Assembly: GCA_002343545.1 (NCBI GenBank)
Contig: DDRA01000041.1
Span: 44,411-63,271, forward strand
Length of the DNA: 18,861 nucleotides
Source of the DNA: Bacteriovoracaceae bacterium UBA2428
GTDB lineage: Bacteria > Bdellovibrionota > UBA2428
Reading direction: 5' to 3'
Made by a program: the position numbers and the translations under genes. Positions 9,308-16,697 of the stretch are shown here, in pieces (the first letter of the stretch is position 1; each line of letters starts with the position of its first letter). Below the pieces are notes generated by a model. That model worked only from the letters and a program-made list of their open reading frames with translations. It had not been told where the DNA came from and did no database searches.

Positions 9308-11050
9308 TTAGGGCCGCTCGGACATCCGCTGGATTTTGGCATCTCCGTAGGCTTTGAAAGCATCTTTGACACCCGTACGGATCGCTTCGGCTTTGATCGA
9401 GTCTTGCTCATACCCGAGACCACGGATCATCGCTTCCACTCGTGTCTGATCGGCCTGGTAGCGGCCGTCCACCGCAACACCGTTCGAAAGTCGAGAAACG
9501 ATGGCTTCGGAAAGACTGATACCGCGCGAATCGCCCACCGCGGCTTTCCCGATCCAGTTGGCGGATCCAAATTTTTCGGTCGTCGTAGGTTCTTTCCACG
9601 GCAAACCTGAGTTGGCCTCCGCGATCTCCTTGGCGACGACATCGCCAACCGAAGGAGCCGCGCTCGTCGGCGTCGAGGGCGGAACGGACGCCGGGGCGGG
9701 CGCGGCCGGAGCGGCCGGCGGCGCTGCGGCGGGTTTAGTCGATTCTCCGGTCGCAGCGGGTGGGGATTCGGCTGTTTTAACAGCAGTGGATTTTGGTGCC
9801 AGGGGCGCCTCTACTGGTTTGGGCGAGGAGGCGGCAAGTTGCTTGCCGCCTCCTCGCGGGTTCGGGCTAATCCCACGCGGCATCTCGGTGTCGGCGCCGC
9901 GTCCACCTCCGCCCATCCGCGGCGTGTTATTTCCCATCGGGGGCTTGATCGAAACGGTCGGAGTTAGCTCCTTTTGCGCTTTTGCGCTTCCGACCGGAGC
10001 TTCGTTAGCGGGCTTCGGCGGCTCTGCCTTGGCGGCGGCGGGCTTGGCAGCGGGCAGAGTACCCGCCACTCTAGGCGCCGGGTAAGTCGGCGGAGGGGCT
10101 TGGCCTCCACCCCCTTCCGTAACGTTAAAGGCCCCTTTGTCGCCGGGGGCTTCGTCGCCGCCCTTGTCGACGGGACGAGCTCCCGCTCCTCTCTCGTTGG
10201 CTTCGAAAGCATCGGCCTCGTCCGAGTCCCCCGCTGCGGCCACGTCACGCTTAGCTCCAGCTTTGCCAGCTGCCTCGTGACCCTGGGCTTTGTAGTTCTC
10301 GACGTCGATCGGTTGGTCGCCGGCCTCCGTGAGTCGGCGGCGCTTTTCTTTGTCGTCGAAGAGCTTGCCCGCGGGTTGGTCGCAAATTTTCTTGGCCTCG
10401 TCGCCGTTGTAGGTCTGGTACGCGTCCTTGAAGGCCGTGCGGTACTGCTTCCAGCCGTCGTTCCACTCTTTCACGAGCGAGGCTTTGTCCTTGGCCTGGC
10501 AACGGCTCAGGTAACCTTCGACCGATCCGTTATCGGCGTCTTTGGCGTCGACCGTGCCGCCGCACGCCGCGACGGCGCGGATGTTAACCCCCGCGAGTTT
10601 GCGCAGGGCCTCGCCAACGCCGCCGAACTCCGCGGCCAGATTGCCTCGACCTTGGTTCATGTCGGAGACGAATGCGTTGTTGAGCGCGACGAGGTCGTTC
10701 TCGCTCGCGCTGCCCTTCGCGACCTCGGCGAGCCGTTGACGAAACGCGCGGAAGACGGGGCCGAGTTCGGCGACTTGGACGTCGGCGTTCGGTCCGTTCC
10801 GGTAGGCCTTGGGATGCAGGCAGCGCGTGAGTCGCGAAAGCTCGAAGCCCGTCTCTTGCAAGAGACGTTGGTAGGCGCCTTTGGGGCCATCCGCGGCCGG
10901 GCCGCCCGCGACTTCGGAGCCCGGCGCCGACGTCGCGGTCCCCCCGACAGGAGCGGCCTTGTGCGAGCCGGGAGCGGGACCCGCGGCGAGGGCCGCGCTC
11001 ATCGTCAGCGAAGCGAGGGCGACGGAAGAAAGAAAAGACGAAGCTTTCAT
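9308..11050 (-). CDS. Secreted protein with low-complexity Pro/Ala-rich middle, function unknown
   Basis: A 580-residue exported protein of no family I recognise. The N-terminus (MKASSFLSSVALASLTMSAA, cleavage near ALAAG) is a Sec signal peptide. Residues about 55-240 look folded, mainly helical, with four Cys in LTRCLHPKAY, AVAACGGTVD, YLSRCQAKD and KKICDQPAG that could form two disulfides. About 245-480 is low complexity: Pro, Ala, Lys and Gly rich, including GGGGRGADTE. The last 100 residues look folded again (ISLSEAIVSRLSNGVAVDGR). A perfect 16-bp hairpin and an 18-bp palindrome lie inside the gene. The ATG at 11048-11050 carries GGAGG close upstream and TACAAT six bases before it. The gene is convergent with mlaD. 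Confidence 0.8.
   Translation of the reverse strand: MKASSFLSSVALASLTMSAALAAGPAPGSHKAAPVGGTATSAPGSEVAGGPAADGPKGAYQRLLQETGFELSRLTRCLHPKAYRNGPNADVQVAELGPVFRAFRQRLAEVAKGSASENDLVALNNAFVSDMNQGRGNLAAEFGGVGEALRKLAGVNIRAVAACGGTVDAKDADNGSVEGYLSRCQAKDKASLVKEWNDGWKQYRTAFKDAYQTYNGDEAKKICDQPAGKLFDDKEKRRRLTEAGDQPIDVENYKAQGHEAAGKAGAKRDVAAAGDSDEADAFEANERGAGARPVDKGGDEAPGDKGAFNVTEGGGGQAPPPTYPAPRVAGTLPAAKPAAAKAEPPKPANEAPVGSAKAQKELTPTVSIKPPMGNNTPRMGGGGRGADTEMPRGISPNPRGGGKQLAASSPKPVEAPLAPKSTAVKTAESPPAATGESTKPAAAPPAAPAAPAPASVPPSTPTSAAPSVGDVVAKEIAEANSGLPWKEPTTTEKFGSANWIGKAAVGDSRGISLSEAIVSRLSNGVAVDGRYQADQTRVEAMIRGLGYEQDSIKAEAIRTGVKDAFKAYGDAKIQRMSERP
9823..9857. repeat. Perfect 16-bp inverted repeat with 3-base loop, inside a coding region
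   Basis: The plus strand reads GCGAGGAGGCGGCAAG (9823-9838), then TTG, then the exact complement CTTGCCGCCTCCTCGC (9842-9857). It is translated within the low-complexity linker of the 11050-9308 gene as RGGGKQLAASSP. No T tract follows on either strand. Confidence 0.8.
10850..10867. repeat. 18-bp perfect palindrome inside the secreted-protein gene
   Basis: CGTCTCTTGCAAGAGACG is self-complementary over all 18 bases with no spacer. It lies about 185 bases inside the coding region of the 11050-9308 gene (coding RLLQET), so it may be codon coincidence or a protein-binding site. Confidence 0.5.
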
Positions 11051-11056
11051 GCCTCC

Positions 11057-11062
11057 ATTGTA
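11057..11062 (-). promoter_or_regulatory. Candidate -10 (TACAAT) of the 11050-9308 gene
   Basis: TACAAT on the minus strand ends six bases before the ATG at 11050, separated from it by GGAGGC. Initiation from it would give an mRNA starting at or beside the ATG, whereas the GGAGG would matter only on transcripts reading through from upstream. No good -35 is visible. Confidence 0.35.
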
Positions 11063-11091
11063 CGGAAGGAAGCCCGTTGAAATGAAGAACG

Positions 11092-11129
11092 AAAGGGCCC
11101 CTCACGAGATCTTCTCGCGAGGGGCCTTT
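11092..11129 (-). terminator. Intrinsic terminator-like hairpin between two secreted-protein genes
   Basis: The arms GCCCCTC (11097-11103) and GAGGGGC (11119-11125) extend outward through AAGG/CTTT-type pairs and inward through CGAGA/TCTCG (11105-11109, 11113-11117) around a three-base loop, for about 16 pairs with one mismatch. It lies about 60 bases after the stop of the 11656-11192 gene and before the start of the next minus-strand gene. On the minus strand it is followed by a broken T-rich run. On the plus strand a CTTTTT also lies a few bases beyond, so it may act in both directions. Confidence 0.65.
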
Positions 11130-11191
11130 AGGGAGGCTTTTTCAAGACTTAGCGATCTTTCTCTCGTTCCAGCGATTGGAACGACGGCTCG

Positions 11192-11656
11192 TTATTGTGC
11201 TTGCGGAACCGAGGCCTTCTTCAGGTTCACGAGCTGGATCTGGGTCTTCGAGAAGCGACCTTGAATCGCGATCTCGGCGCGGGTCGTGGGAGCGCGCACG
11301 CAGCGGACGCGATTGCTCGCCTCGTACTGGATCTCGGTCGCGCCGATTTGCACGAGGACGCGTCCGAGGACGGGGCCTTCGACCGACTTGAAGATGTCGC
11401 CGACGAGGTGGTTCATGCAGCCGTGTTGCATCTCGATCGTGATAACGGTGTGGGTCACCGGGCGATGAACCGCGGGGCAGGCGAGCCCCGGAGGGCATTC
11501 CGCGTTGCGCTGCTCAAGGCGCAGATCGACGATCTTAAAGCGCTCGGCCGCGACGGATTCGACCCGGGCGAGGTCTTCGACGAGACGAGCTTCGGCTTGA
11601 GCAGAGGCGCCGGCGACGAGACCAAGGGCCAAAAAGAGGGATTTCAGCGGGTTCAT
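11192..11656 (-). CDS. Small secreted protein, function unknown
   Basis: A 154-residue exported protein without a recognised family. The signal peptide (MNPLKSLFLALGLVAGASA) should be cleaved before QAEA. The mature part of about 135 residues alternates short strands and has four Cys (AECPPGLACPAV, QHGCMNH, RVRCVRA), enough for two disulfides in the periplasm or outside. The ATG at 11654-11656 has an excellent ribosome binding site (AAAGGAG, five bases upstream), unlike many neighbours. It is followed by a strong terminator-like hairpin, so it is probably transcribed alone. The 165 bases upstream of it, to the end of the next gene, hold an imperfect palindrome but no promoter I can identify with confidence. 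Confidence 0.75.
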   Translation of the reverse strand: MNPLKSLFLALGLVAGASAQAEARLVEDLARVESVAAERFKIVDLRLEQRNAECPPGLACPAVHRPVTHTVITIEMQHGCMNHLVGDIFKSVEGPVLGRVLVQIGATEIQYEASNRVRCVRAPTTRAEIAIQGRFSKTQIQLVNLKKASVPQAQ

Positions 11657-11773
11657 GGGGACTCCTTTGTGAGGTTGGCGAATTTGTGGAGTCCATCAGC
11701 AAAGCCCGGGCCAGGGCCACGCGCGCGCGAAATCAGAGCTTTGGGCGCGCGGGAGCTGTTGCAGTTTTGTTCA

Positions 11774-11796
11774 CTGGCACCAATATTTGGTTCCAG
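11774..11796. repeat. 23-bp imperfect inverted repeat between two minus-strand genes
   Basis: CTGGCACCAA (11774-11783) and TTGGTTCCAG (11787-11796) are complementary at nine of ten positions around TAT. It lies 25 bases after the stop of the SirB1-like gene and about 118 bases upstream of the 11656-11192 gene. It could be a weak hairpin terminator (no T run follows) or an operator for the downstream gene. Confidence 0.5.
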
Positions 11797-11821
11797 AATG
11801 GAGTGCGGCGCGTGATGGGAC

Positions 11822-12715
11822 TTAGTTCATCATTTCGGACTTGGACTCGAAGTAGCGCAGCATCTGCTCGACGTGCGCGATTTTCTGCGGGTCCTTGCAG
11901 AGGCTCAGGTAGCGCCCCAAATCTTGCGTGGCGGCCGAGTAACGGCCCATGCGCGCGAGGATGAAGCCGCGCTCGCGGAAGGACTCGACGCGGTCGGGAC
12001 CCGAGATCTCGATGAGCGCCGTGAGCGTGTAATAAAGGCGGGGCAGGTCTTCTTTTTCGGCGAAGATGGCGCGCAGGTTGCGCAAGATGCGCGCGACGAT
12101 GTCGGCCGGGTGGGCCGGGCGCAAGGCATCCGGACCGAAGGCCACGACCCCGCGGGTCCATTCCTTGAGGCGCTTTTCGCACTCGTCGATGCTGAGGATC
12201 TTGCCGCCGTCGAAGGCGTCGATGAACCACTGGCTGCGCCAGTCCTCGACCTCGAACTGCTGGCCGGGGGCCGGCACGAGGCGCACGAGGAAGTGGCCGG
12301 GGAACGCGATCCCCACGCTGCGGATGCCGAATTCCTTGGCGAGCGCCATGAACACGAGCGAAAGCGTGATGGGGATCCCCTTCCGACGCAGGAGCACGTC
12401 GTTCATGAAGGAGTTCTTGATGTTGTAGTAGTTGGCCCGGTCGCCGCCGAAACCCAGGACTTCCGAGAAGACCTTGGCGAGCGCCTGCGCCTGATCGCGC
12501 AGAGGTGCGTCCGCCGGAACCTGGGCCCGGTGGGTCGCGACGAGCTCTCGGAAAGCTTTGCGGTGTTTCTCGACGTCGAGGTCTTCGTACTCGAGGCGCG
12601 CGACGAGCAAAGAGAGCTCGAGCGGATCCCAAGTGTCGACCACGGGATCCTGGCAACGGGTCAACAGCCCCCGAAGGGTCTCGAGGGTCTCGTTCAAGCG
12701 CCCGCCCACCAACAT
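11822..12715 (-). CDS. SirB1-like transglutaminase-fold protein with C-terminal helical repeats
   Basis: A 297-residue cytoplasmic protein of the SirB1/YchA family, which has a transglutaminase-like fold of uncertain biochemical role. The family signatures are clear: NYYNIKNSFMNDVLLRRKG (95-113) followed by IPITLSLVFMALAKEFGI, then VGIAFPGHFLVR (134-145) and WFIDAFDGGKILS (163-175). The His of PGHF and Asp of FIDAF match conserved positions, while a classical catalytic Cys is not evident, as in much of the family. The last 75 residues form TPR-like helix pairs (LPRLYYTLTALIEI, GFILARMGRYSAATQDLGRY). The start is ATG 12715; reading upstream would run through the promoter and the divergent gene's leader. 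It is divergent from the aldehyde dehydrogenase. Confidence 0.88.
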   Translation of the reverse strand: MLVGGRLNETLETLRGLLTRCQDPVVDTWDPLELSLLVARLEYEDLDVEKHRKAFRELVATHRAQVPADAPLRDQAQALAKVFSEVLGFGGDRANYYNIKNSFMNDVLLRRKGIPITLSLVFMALAKEFGIRSVGIAFPGHFLVRLVPAPGQQFEVEDWRSQWFIDAFDGGKILSIDECEKRLKEWTRGVVAFGPDALRPAHPADIVARILRNLRAIFAEKEDLPRLYYTLTALIEISGPDRVESFRERGFILARMGRYSAATQDLGRYLSLCKDPQKIAHVEQMLRYFESKSEMMN

Positions 12716-12723
12716 GGCCCCCG

Positions 12724-12752
12724 AGTGTAAGGGGGACGGAGGGGGCTGTCCA
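12724..12752 (-). promoter_or_regulatory. Promoter of the SirB1-like gene (leaderless)
   Basis: On the minus strand TGGACA (12747-12752) and TACACT (12724-12729) are exactly 17 bases apart. The -10 ends eight bases before the ATG at 12715, so transcription should begin one to three bases before the ATG. No Shine-Dalgarno site is present. This is the best-formed example of the leaderless arrangement in the window. Confidence 0.55.
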
Positions 12753-12769
12753 GAGCTTCGGGGGCTCGT

Positions 12770-12777
12770 GCTAAGCT
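12770..12777 (+). promoter_or_regulatory. Candidate -10 element of the aldehyde dehydrogenase gene (leaderless)
   Basis: GCTAAGCT ends eight bases before the ATG at 12786, in the same place as the identical octamer before plsC. No Shine-Dalgarno site follows. A -35 is not obvious; CTGTCC at 12746-12751 is 20 bases away and overlaps the divergent promoter's -35. Confidence 0.4.
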
Positions 12778-12785
12778 CAGCCGCC

Positions 12786-14267
12786 ATGCGCAGCTACGGA
12801 GTCTACGTGAACGGCCACTATATCCACCCCTCCCAAAGTCGTGAGGTGAGGGCTCCGTGGGCGCTTCCCTCCGATCCGCCCCTCCAAAAGCTGGGTTTCC
12901 TGGCCGCCGGGGAGAGTTCGGACCTCGAGATCGTGGAAGCCGCTCTGCAGGGGGCCGCCGAAACCCAGGCCCAGATCTTCGGGGGCTTCTTCCCGCTCGA
13001 GGAACGCCTGGCCTTCCTGGCGCGCCTCAAGCTCCGTCTCGAAGCCGAGGCCGACCGCCTGGCGCTCCTGCTCGTCCACGAAATCGGCAAGCCGCTCGCG
13101 CTCGCCCGCACCGAGGTCGCGCGGGCGGCCTCCACGGTGGATTGGACGATCCGCGAGGCGACGGCCTTCCTCAAGCCCGAAGGCCTCAACGCGGACGCGA
13201 CGGCGCTGGGCCGGACGGAGGGGGCCCTGGCCTACGTCGTGCGCGAGGCGAGGGGTCCACTGCTCGCGATCACCCCCTTTAACTTTCCGCTGAACTTGGC
13301 CCTCCACAAGATCGTCCCGGCGATCGCGGCGGGTTGCCCCGTCGTGCTCAAACCCTCGCCGAAGGCCGCGCTCATCGGCCTGACCATCGCGGATCTCTGC
13401 CATAGCTGCGACTTGCCGGCGGGGATGCTCTCCGTGCTGAACGCCGACGACGAGATCACGCGTCGCCTCGTGCGCGACGAGCGGCTCTCGCAACTTTCCT
13501 TCACGGGCTCGACGCGCGTGGGTTGGGACCTTGCCCGTGAGCTCGAAGGGCGTCCCGCGCACCTCGAGCTCGGCGGTACGGCTCCCGCGTGGGTCGACGC
13601 TTCGGCGGACCTCGCCGGGGCGGCGAAGAAACTCGTGCAGGGGGCCTTCGCCTTCGCCGGGCAGGTCTGCATCTCGGTCCAGCGCATCTCCGTCGACGCG
13701 CGGGTCGCGGCCGATTTCGAGCGCCACTTGCGCGCCGAAACCGAGGCCCTGCCGTGGGGCGATCCCCAACGCGAGGATTCCTGGGCCGGCCCCGTCATTG
13801 ACGCCGCCGCGGCGGAACGCCTGAAGGACCTGCGCGCGCGCGTGCTCGCGGGGGGCGCCCGCGTTCTGGCCGAGGCCGCGCCCGCCCGAGGAAACGCGGG
13901 CGAGCATCCGAACTTCCTGCGGCCCGCGCTCTTCGCGGGGGCGAGCCTCGACGGGCCGATGGACGTCGAAGAAACCTTCGGCCCCTTCGCGGTCGTGCAC
14001 GCCGAAAAGAGTTTCGACGAATGGTGCGAGCGCGTGAACGCGTCGAAGATGCGCTTCCAGGCGTGCGTCTTTACCACGAAACTCGAGCAGGGGCTGCGTG
14101 CGGCCAAGCGCTTGCGCTACGGCGCCGTTTTCGTGAACGAGCCGACGAGCTTCCGTCTGGAGCCGATGCCCTTCGGCGGCCGCGGATTGTCGGGGACGGG
14201 GCGCGAAGGCCCGCGTTACGCCTTGGAAGCCTTTACGGAGCCCAAAGCCGTCGTCTTGAGGCCCTGA
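12786..14267 (+). CDS. NAD(P)-dependent aldehyde dehydrogenase
   Basis: A 493-residue member of the aldehyde dehydrogenase superfamily, oxidising an aldehyde to the acid with NAD(P)+. Catalytic features are intact: the oxyanion Asn in TPFNFP (N166), the cofactor Lys in VLKPSPKA (K189), FTGSTRVG (239-246), the general base in LELGGTAP (E261) and the nucleophile in FAGQVCISVQR (C295). The C-terminal block MPFGGRGLSGTGREGPRYAL resembles lactaldehyde/glyceraldehyde-3-phosphate-type dehydrogenases (GapN/CofA-like), but the substrate is not determined. The start is ATG 12786: the fold begins with GVYVNGHYI, and the open frame upstream runs antisense to the SirB1-like gene. The 3' end overlaps the convergent DHH gene by 52 bases. 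Confidence 0.9.
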   Translation: MRSYGVYVNGHYIHPSQSREVRAPWALPSDPPLQKLGFLAAGESSDLEIVEAALQGAAETQAQIFGGFFPLEERLAFLARLKLRLEAEADRLALLLVHEIGKPLALARTEVARAASTVDWTIREATAFLKPEGLNADATALGRTEGALAYVVREARGPLLAITPFNFPLNLALHKIVPAIAAGCPVVLKPSPKAALIGLTIADLCHSCDLPAGMLSVLNADDEITRRLVRDERLSQLSFTGSTRVGWDLARELEGRPAHLELGGTAPAWVDASADLAGAAKKLVQGAFAFAGQVCISVQRISVDARVAADFERHLRAETEALPWGDPQREDSWAGPVIDAAAAERLKDLRARVLAGGARVLAEAAPARGNAGEHPNFLRPALFAGASLDGPMDVEETFGPFAVVHAEKSFDEWCERVNASKMRFQACVFTTKLEQGLRAAKRLRYGAVFVNEPTSFRLEPMPFGGRGLSGTGREGPRYALEAFTEPKAVVLRP

Positions 14268-15691
14268 GCCTTCAGACCCTGTCCGAGGATGCGGAAGACG
14301 CTCGCTTGAAGGAGCGGCATGGAGCGGAGGCTCCGGGCGCCGAACTTCGTCTCCCAGCGCTCCTTGCCGACGATGGCCTTCGCCATCGAGCGGTGCCCGC
14401 CCGCGCAGCCGAGGCCGCCGTTGAAGAGGCTCTTGAAGAGCTCGCCGCAGTGGATGTTCGGACCGAAGGCCCGGCCCGAAAGCACGACCTTGTCGTCGTA
14501 GATGCCCACGGCCACGGCGAGCTCGGCGCCTTCGACCTGCAGGCCGAAGTCCGCGGTCTGCGGGATCCACTCCTCGCGCTCGACCTTGCCGAGCACCATG
14601 AGCGCGAGCCCGTCGCGGACCTTCAAACGCCCGAGCGCCTTGCGGAAGACTTCGAGGTAGGCGAGCGGGAGCTCGGGGCGTTCGATGCGGCGAAGGATGT
14701 TGCCGTTCGAGCGCGGGTAGAGGTGCACGAAGGCCGCGAGGTCTTGTTCGGAGACTTCGCGGTTCAGCAGCAGGGTGTCCGTCTTGATGCCGTAGAGCAG
14801 GGCCGTCGCGAGGCGCTGCGAGATCTCGATGCCGAGCGCGCGCAAGTAGAGCGTCATGAGCGTCGACGTCGCGCCGAGGTCCTCGCGGATCTCGACGAAG
14901 TCGGGCTTGCGCAGCATCGGCACGGAGGCCTTGGGGTGATGGTCAAGGATGACGTCGACGGGGAGGGTCTTGCCCTTGAAGAAGCTCGGTTGGCAATCCA
15001 CGAGGACGACACGGTCGAAGGCTTCGAGGTCGGCCGGCGAGTGGATGTGCTCGACCTCGATCTCGAGGAGACGCGCCATCGCGACGTTCTCGGGACGCGT
15101 GATCGAGCCGAAGCTCACGAGCGGCGCCGTCTGCGGCTTGCGGCCGAGGATCTTGCGGAAGGCGAGCGCCGACGCGAGTCCGTCCGGATCGGGATCGTCT
15201 TGCAGCAGGATCGCGATGCGCTCGGCGCCTTCGACGCTTTTCTGGAGTTCGCGGGCGCGCTTCTGGAGCGCGAGCAGCTCGAGTTCCTCGTCGACGCCTT
15301 CGCCGAGCAGTTCCGTCCAGCGGACGTCACGGCGAAGGGACTGGCGGGGGCCGGCGACCCGCGCGCCGAGCTGGAGGATGCGCATGTCGGCGAAGCGGGA
15401 CTTCAGCGTGGCCACGACCGAGGCCGAGGTGTCGGAGTCGCGGAAGCCCACGATGGCGACCGTCTCGTCGGCGCCGCGCGCGTCGCACTCGAAAGATTCG
15501 AGCGCGCGGCTGATCTGCGAGGCGCCCGTCGTCGCCTTGGGCGGGATCTTCTTGGCGTCGCGACGCGCGCCCAACCAGCCGCGCCCTTCGACGAAAGCGT
15601 CCACGTGGGTCTCTTCGGCGAGAGCCTTGAGCAAAGATTCGACCGGCCAGCTTTCATCGCCGAGCACGAGATAGGCGGGAGACTTAGACAC
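14216..15691 (-). CDS. DHH-family phosphoesterase with N-terminal Rossmann-like domain
   Basis: A 491-residue protein. The C-terminal two-thirds is a DHH/DHHA1 phosphoesterase of the NrnA/RecJ type, which uses two Mn ions to hydrolyse short oligonucleotides or cyclic dinucleotide products. Visible motifs are DDPDPDGLASALAF (165-178), VVLVDCQP (228-235), DHHP (250-253), YGIKTDT (300-306) and GGHRSMAKA near 435 (the DHHA1 substrate-binding block). Residues about 5-125 look like a TrkA-N/Rossmann-type alpha/beta domain (AYLVLGDESW at the start, VAIVGFRDSD at 78-87) with a poor glycine motif. The GTG start at 15691 follows a strong promoter and a GGAG six bases upstream. Its end overlaps the aldehyde dehydrogenase gene. 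The substrate is not known. Confidence 0.87.
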   Translation of the reverse strand: MSKSPAYLVLGDESWPVESLLKALAEETHVDAFVEGRGWLGARRDAKKIPPKATTGASQISRALESFECDARGADETVAIVGFRDSDTSASVVATLKSRFADMRILQLGARVAGPRQSLRRDVRWTELLGEGVDEELELLALQKRARELQKSVEGAERIAILLQDDPDPDGLASALAFRKILGRKPQTAPLVSFGSITRPENVAMARLLEIEVEHIHSPADLEAFDRVVLVDCQPSFFKGKTLPVDVILDHHPKASVPMLRKPDFVEIREDLGATSTLMTLYLRALGIEISQRLATALLYGIKTDTLLLNREVSEQDLAAFVHLYPRSNGNILRRIERPELPLAYLEVFRKALGRLKVRDGLALMVLGKVEREEWIPQTADFGLQVEGAELAVAVGIYDDKVVLSGRAFGPNIHCGELFKSLFNGGLGCAGGHRSMAKAIVGKERWETKFGARSLRSMPLLQASVFRILGQGLKAQGLKTTALGSVKASKA

Positions 15692-15700
15692 CGTCTTCTC

Positions 15701-15728
15701 CGCTTAGCCGGGGGCCTTTGCGAGTCAA
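15701..15728 (-). promoter_or_regulatory. Promoter of the DHH phosphoesterase gene
   Basis: On the minus strand TTGACT (15723-15728) and TAAGCG (15701-15706, within GCTAAGCG) are 16 bases apart. The -10 ends nine bases before the GTG start at 15691. A GGAG lies between them, so the gene could be read either from a three-base leader or, from any upstream promoter, by a normal ribosome binding site. Confidence 0.55.
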
Positions 15729-15805
15729 GAATGATGCGCGGTGTTGCGGTTTCGCTTCGCTCTCCGGGAACTTGGGACCCCTCAAACGCGGGATTCCCAT
15801 GACTT

Positions 15806-16555
15806 CTAAAAGCGGTAGCTCAGGCCCGCCCGCACGAAAAGGCCCAGGATGGCCTTCTGGGAGGTCGTGGCGGCCGTGGCGGGGTCGGCGTATTTCTTCG
15901 CGCTGAGTCCCGAATAGGAGGCGCCGGCTTGGGCGTGGAGGGTCGTTTCGTCGTTCCAGGCCACGGCGACGCCCCCCGAGGCGTGCCCGGTCAGGTAACC
16001 CACGTTTTCCTCGAAGGATTTGGAACCGACGATCGTCGAGCTGATGCGGGCCTTGCCCGTGGCGTAACCCGCGCCGAGCTCGAGCTCGGGCACGAAGGTT
16101 TCGCTTTGGCCGAAGCGGTAGCGGAAGAGGGCCCGCACGGGATAGGCCGTCATCTCGACGATCTGGAGATCCTGCGTGGAAGGGCTGATCTGGACCTTCG
16201 AGCCGTAGGACTCGAGGCCGAGCTCGACGCCGACGTCGAAGCGATCCGTCCAGCCGTAGAGCAGGCCGATGGCGGCCGTCACGGGGAGTTGAAAGCGAAA
16301 GCTCGCGGTGGGGATTGCCGTCCCGGAGATCTCGAAGGGGCTCGAGAAGGGGATGGCCGTCGATAGGGCGAGACCCAGGTTCCAGCTGCCGGCCTGACCG
16401 GTCTTGGGACCCTCGGCCGGTTCCTCGCGCACGGGGCGGAAGACGCTCGTCGAGGGTCGGGACGTCTCGCCGCGCGGCGCCTGGGCGAAGGCCATCGGGG
16501 CCCCCACCGTCAGGGCAAGCGAGAGGGCCTTCGAACTCCGGCGAAAAGACGGCAT
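15806..16555 (-). CDS. Outer-membrane beta-barrel protein (OmpW/OmpA-like size), function unknown
   Basis: A 249-residue exported protein. The signal peptide (MPSFRRSSKALSLALTVGAP, cleavage after MAFA) is followed by a short Pro-rich stretch (about 26-52) and then alternating amphipathic strands from WNLGLALSTAI onward: YGWTDRFDVGVELGLESYG, PVRALFRYRFGQSE, FVPELELGAGYATG and LGLFVRAGLSYRF. The final Phe is the classical C-terminal signal for BAM-mediated insertion of outer-membrane barrels. Strand count suggests roughly eight to ten strands. No ligand can be inferred. ATG 16555 is chosen because it gives a proper signal peptide; CATAAT lies seven bases upstream and no Shine-Dalgarno is seen. 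It is divergent from the FHA gene. Confidence 0.82.
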   Translation of the reverse strand: MPSFRRSSKALSLALTVGAPMAFAQAPRGETSRPSTSVFRPVREEPAEGPKTGQAGSWNLGLALSTAIPFSSPFEISGTAIPTASFRFQLPVTAAIGLLYGWTDRFDVGVELGLESYGSKVQISPSTQDLQIVEMTAYPVRALFRYRFGQSETFVPELELGAGYATGKARISSTIVGSKSFEENVGYLTGHASGGVAVAWNDETTLHAQAGASYSGLSAKKYADPATAATTSQKAILGLFVRAGLSYRF

Positions 16556-16562
16556 AGGCTCA

Positions 16563-16568
16563 ATTATG
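16563..16568 (-). promoter_or_regulatory. Candidate -10 (CATAAT) of the outer-membrane protein gene
   Basis: CATAAT on the minus strand ends seven bases before the ATG at 16555. The only -35 candidate at 17 bases is the poor TCGATT. The position fits the leaderless pattern seen at other genes here. Confidence 0.35.
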
Positions 16569-16660
16569 CGCCCGCTTGTCGAGGAAATCGACGGCACCCG
16601 GCCAAGGAATCCGAGGGTTTTTTGTCGGCCCGGCGCTTGCTTGCCCTTCTTCGCCGGGAT

Positions 16661-16674
16661 CCGTCCTCGGACGG
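16661..16674 (+). other. Small hairpin in the leader of the FHA gene
   Basis: CCGTCC and GGACGG pair perfectly around TC and end 11 bases before the AAGGAGG ribosome binding site of the FHA gene. The hairpin stands between two near-identical copies of GTCG(G)CCCGGCGC (16624-16636 and 16674-16685). It might affect translation, but nothing else supports this. Confidence 0.3.
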
Positions 16675-16697
16675 TCGCCCGGCGCAAGGAGGCTCGG

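Noticed and set aside
11775..11790. Possible sigma-54 promoter TGGCAC-N-TTGG in the intergenic palindrome
   Set aside because: The GG to GC spacing is wrong (GG where GC should be, one base off) and it would drive transcription antisense to the SirB1-like gene.
12558..12785. Extending the aldehyde dehydrogenase start to 12558
   Set aside because: The extension is antisense to the SirB1-like coding region and its promoter and has no ALDH homology pattern; ATG 12786 is directly behind a -10-like element.
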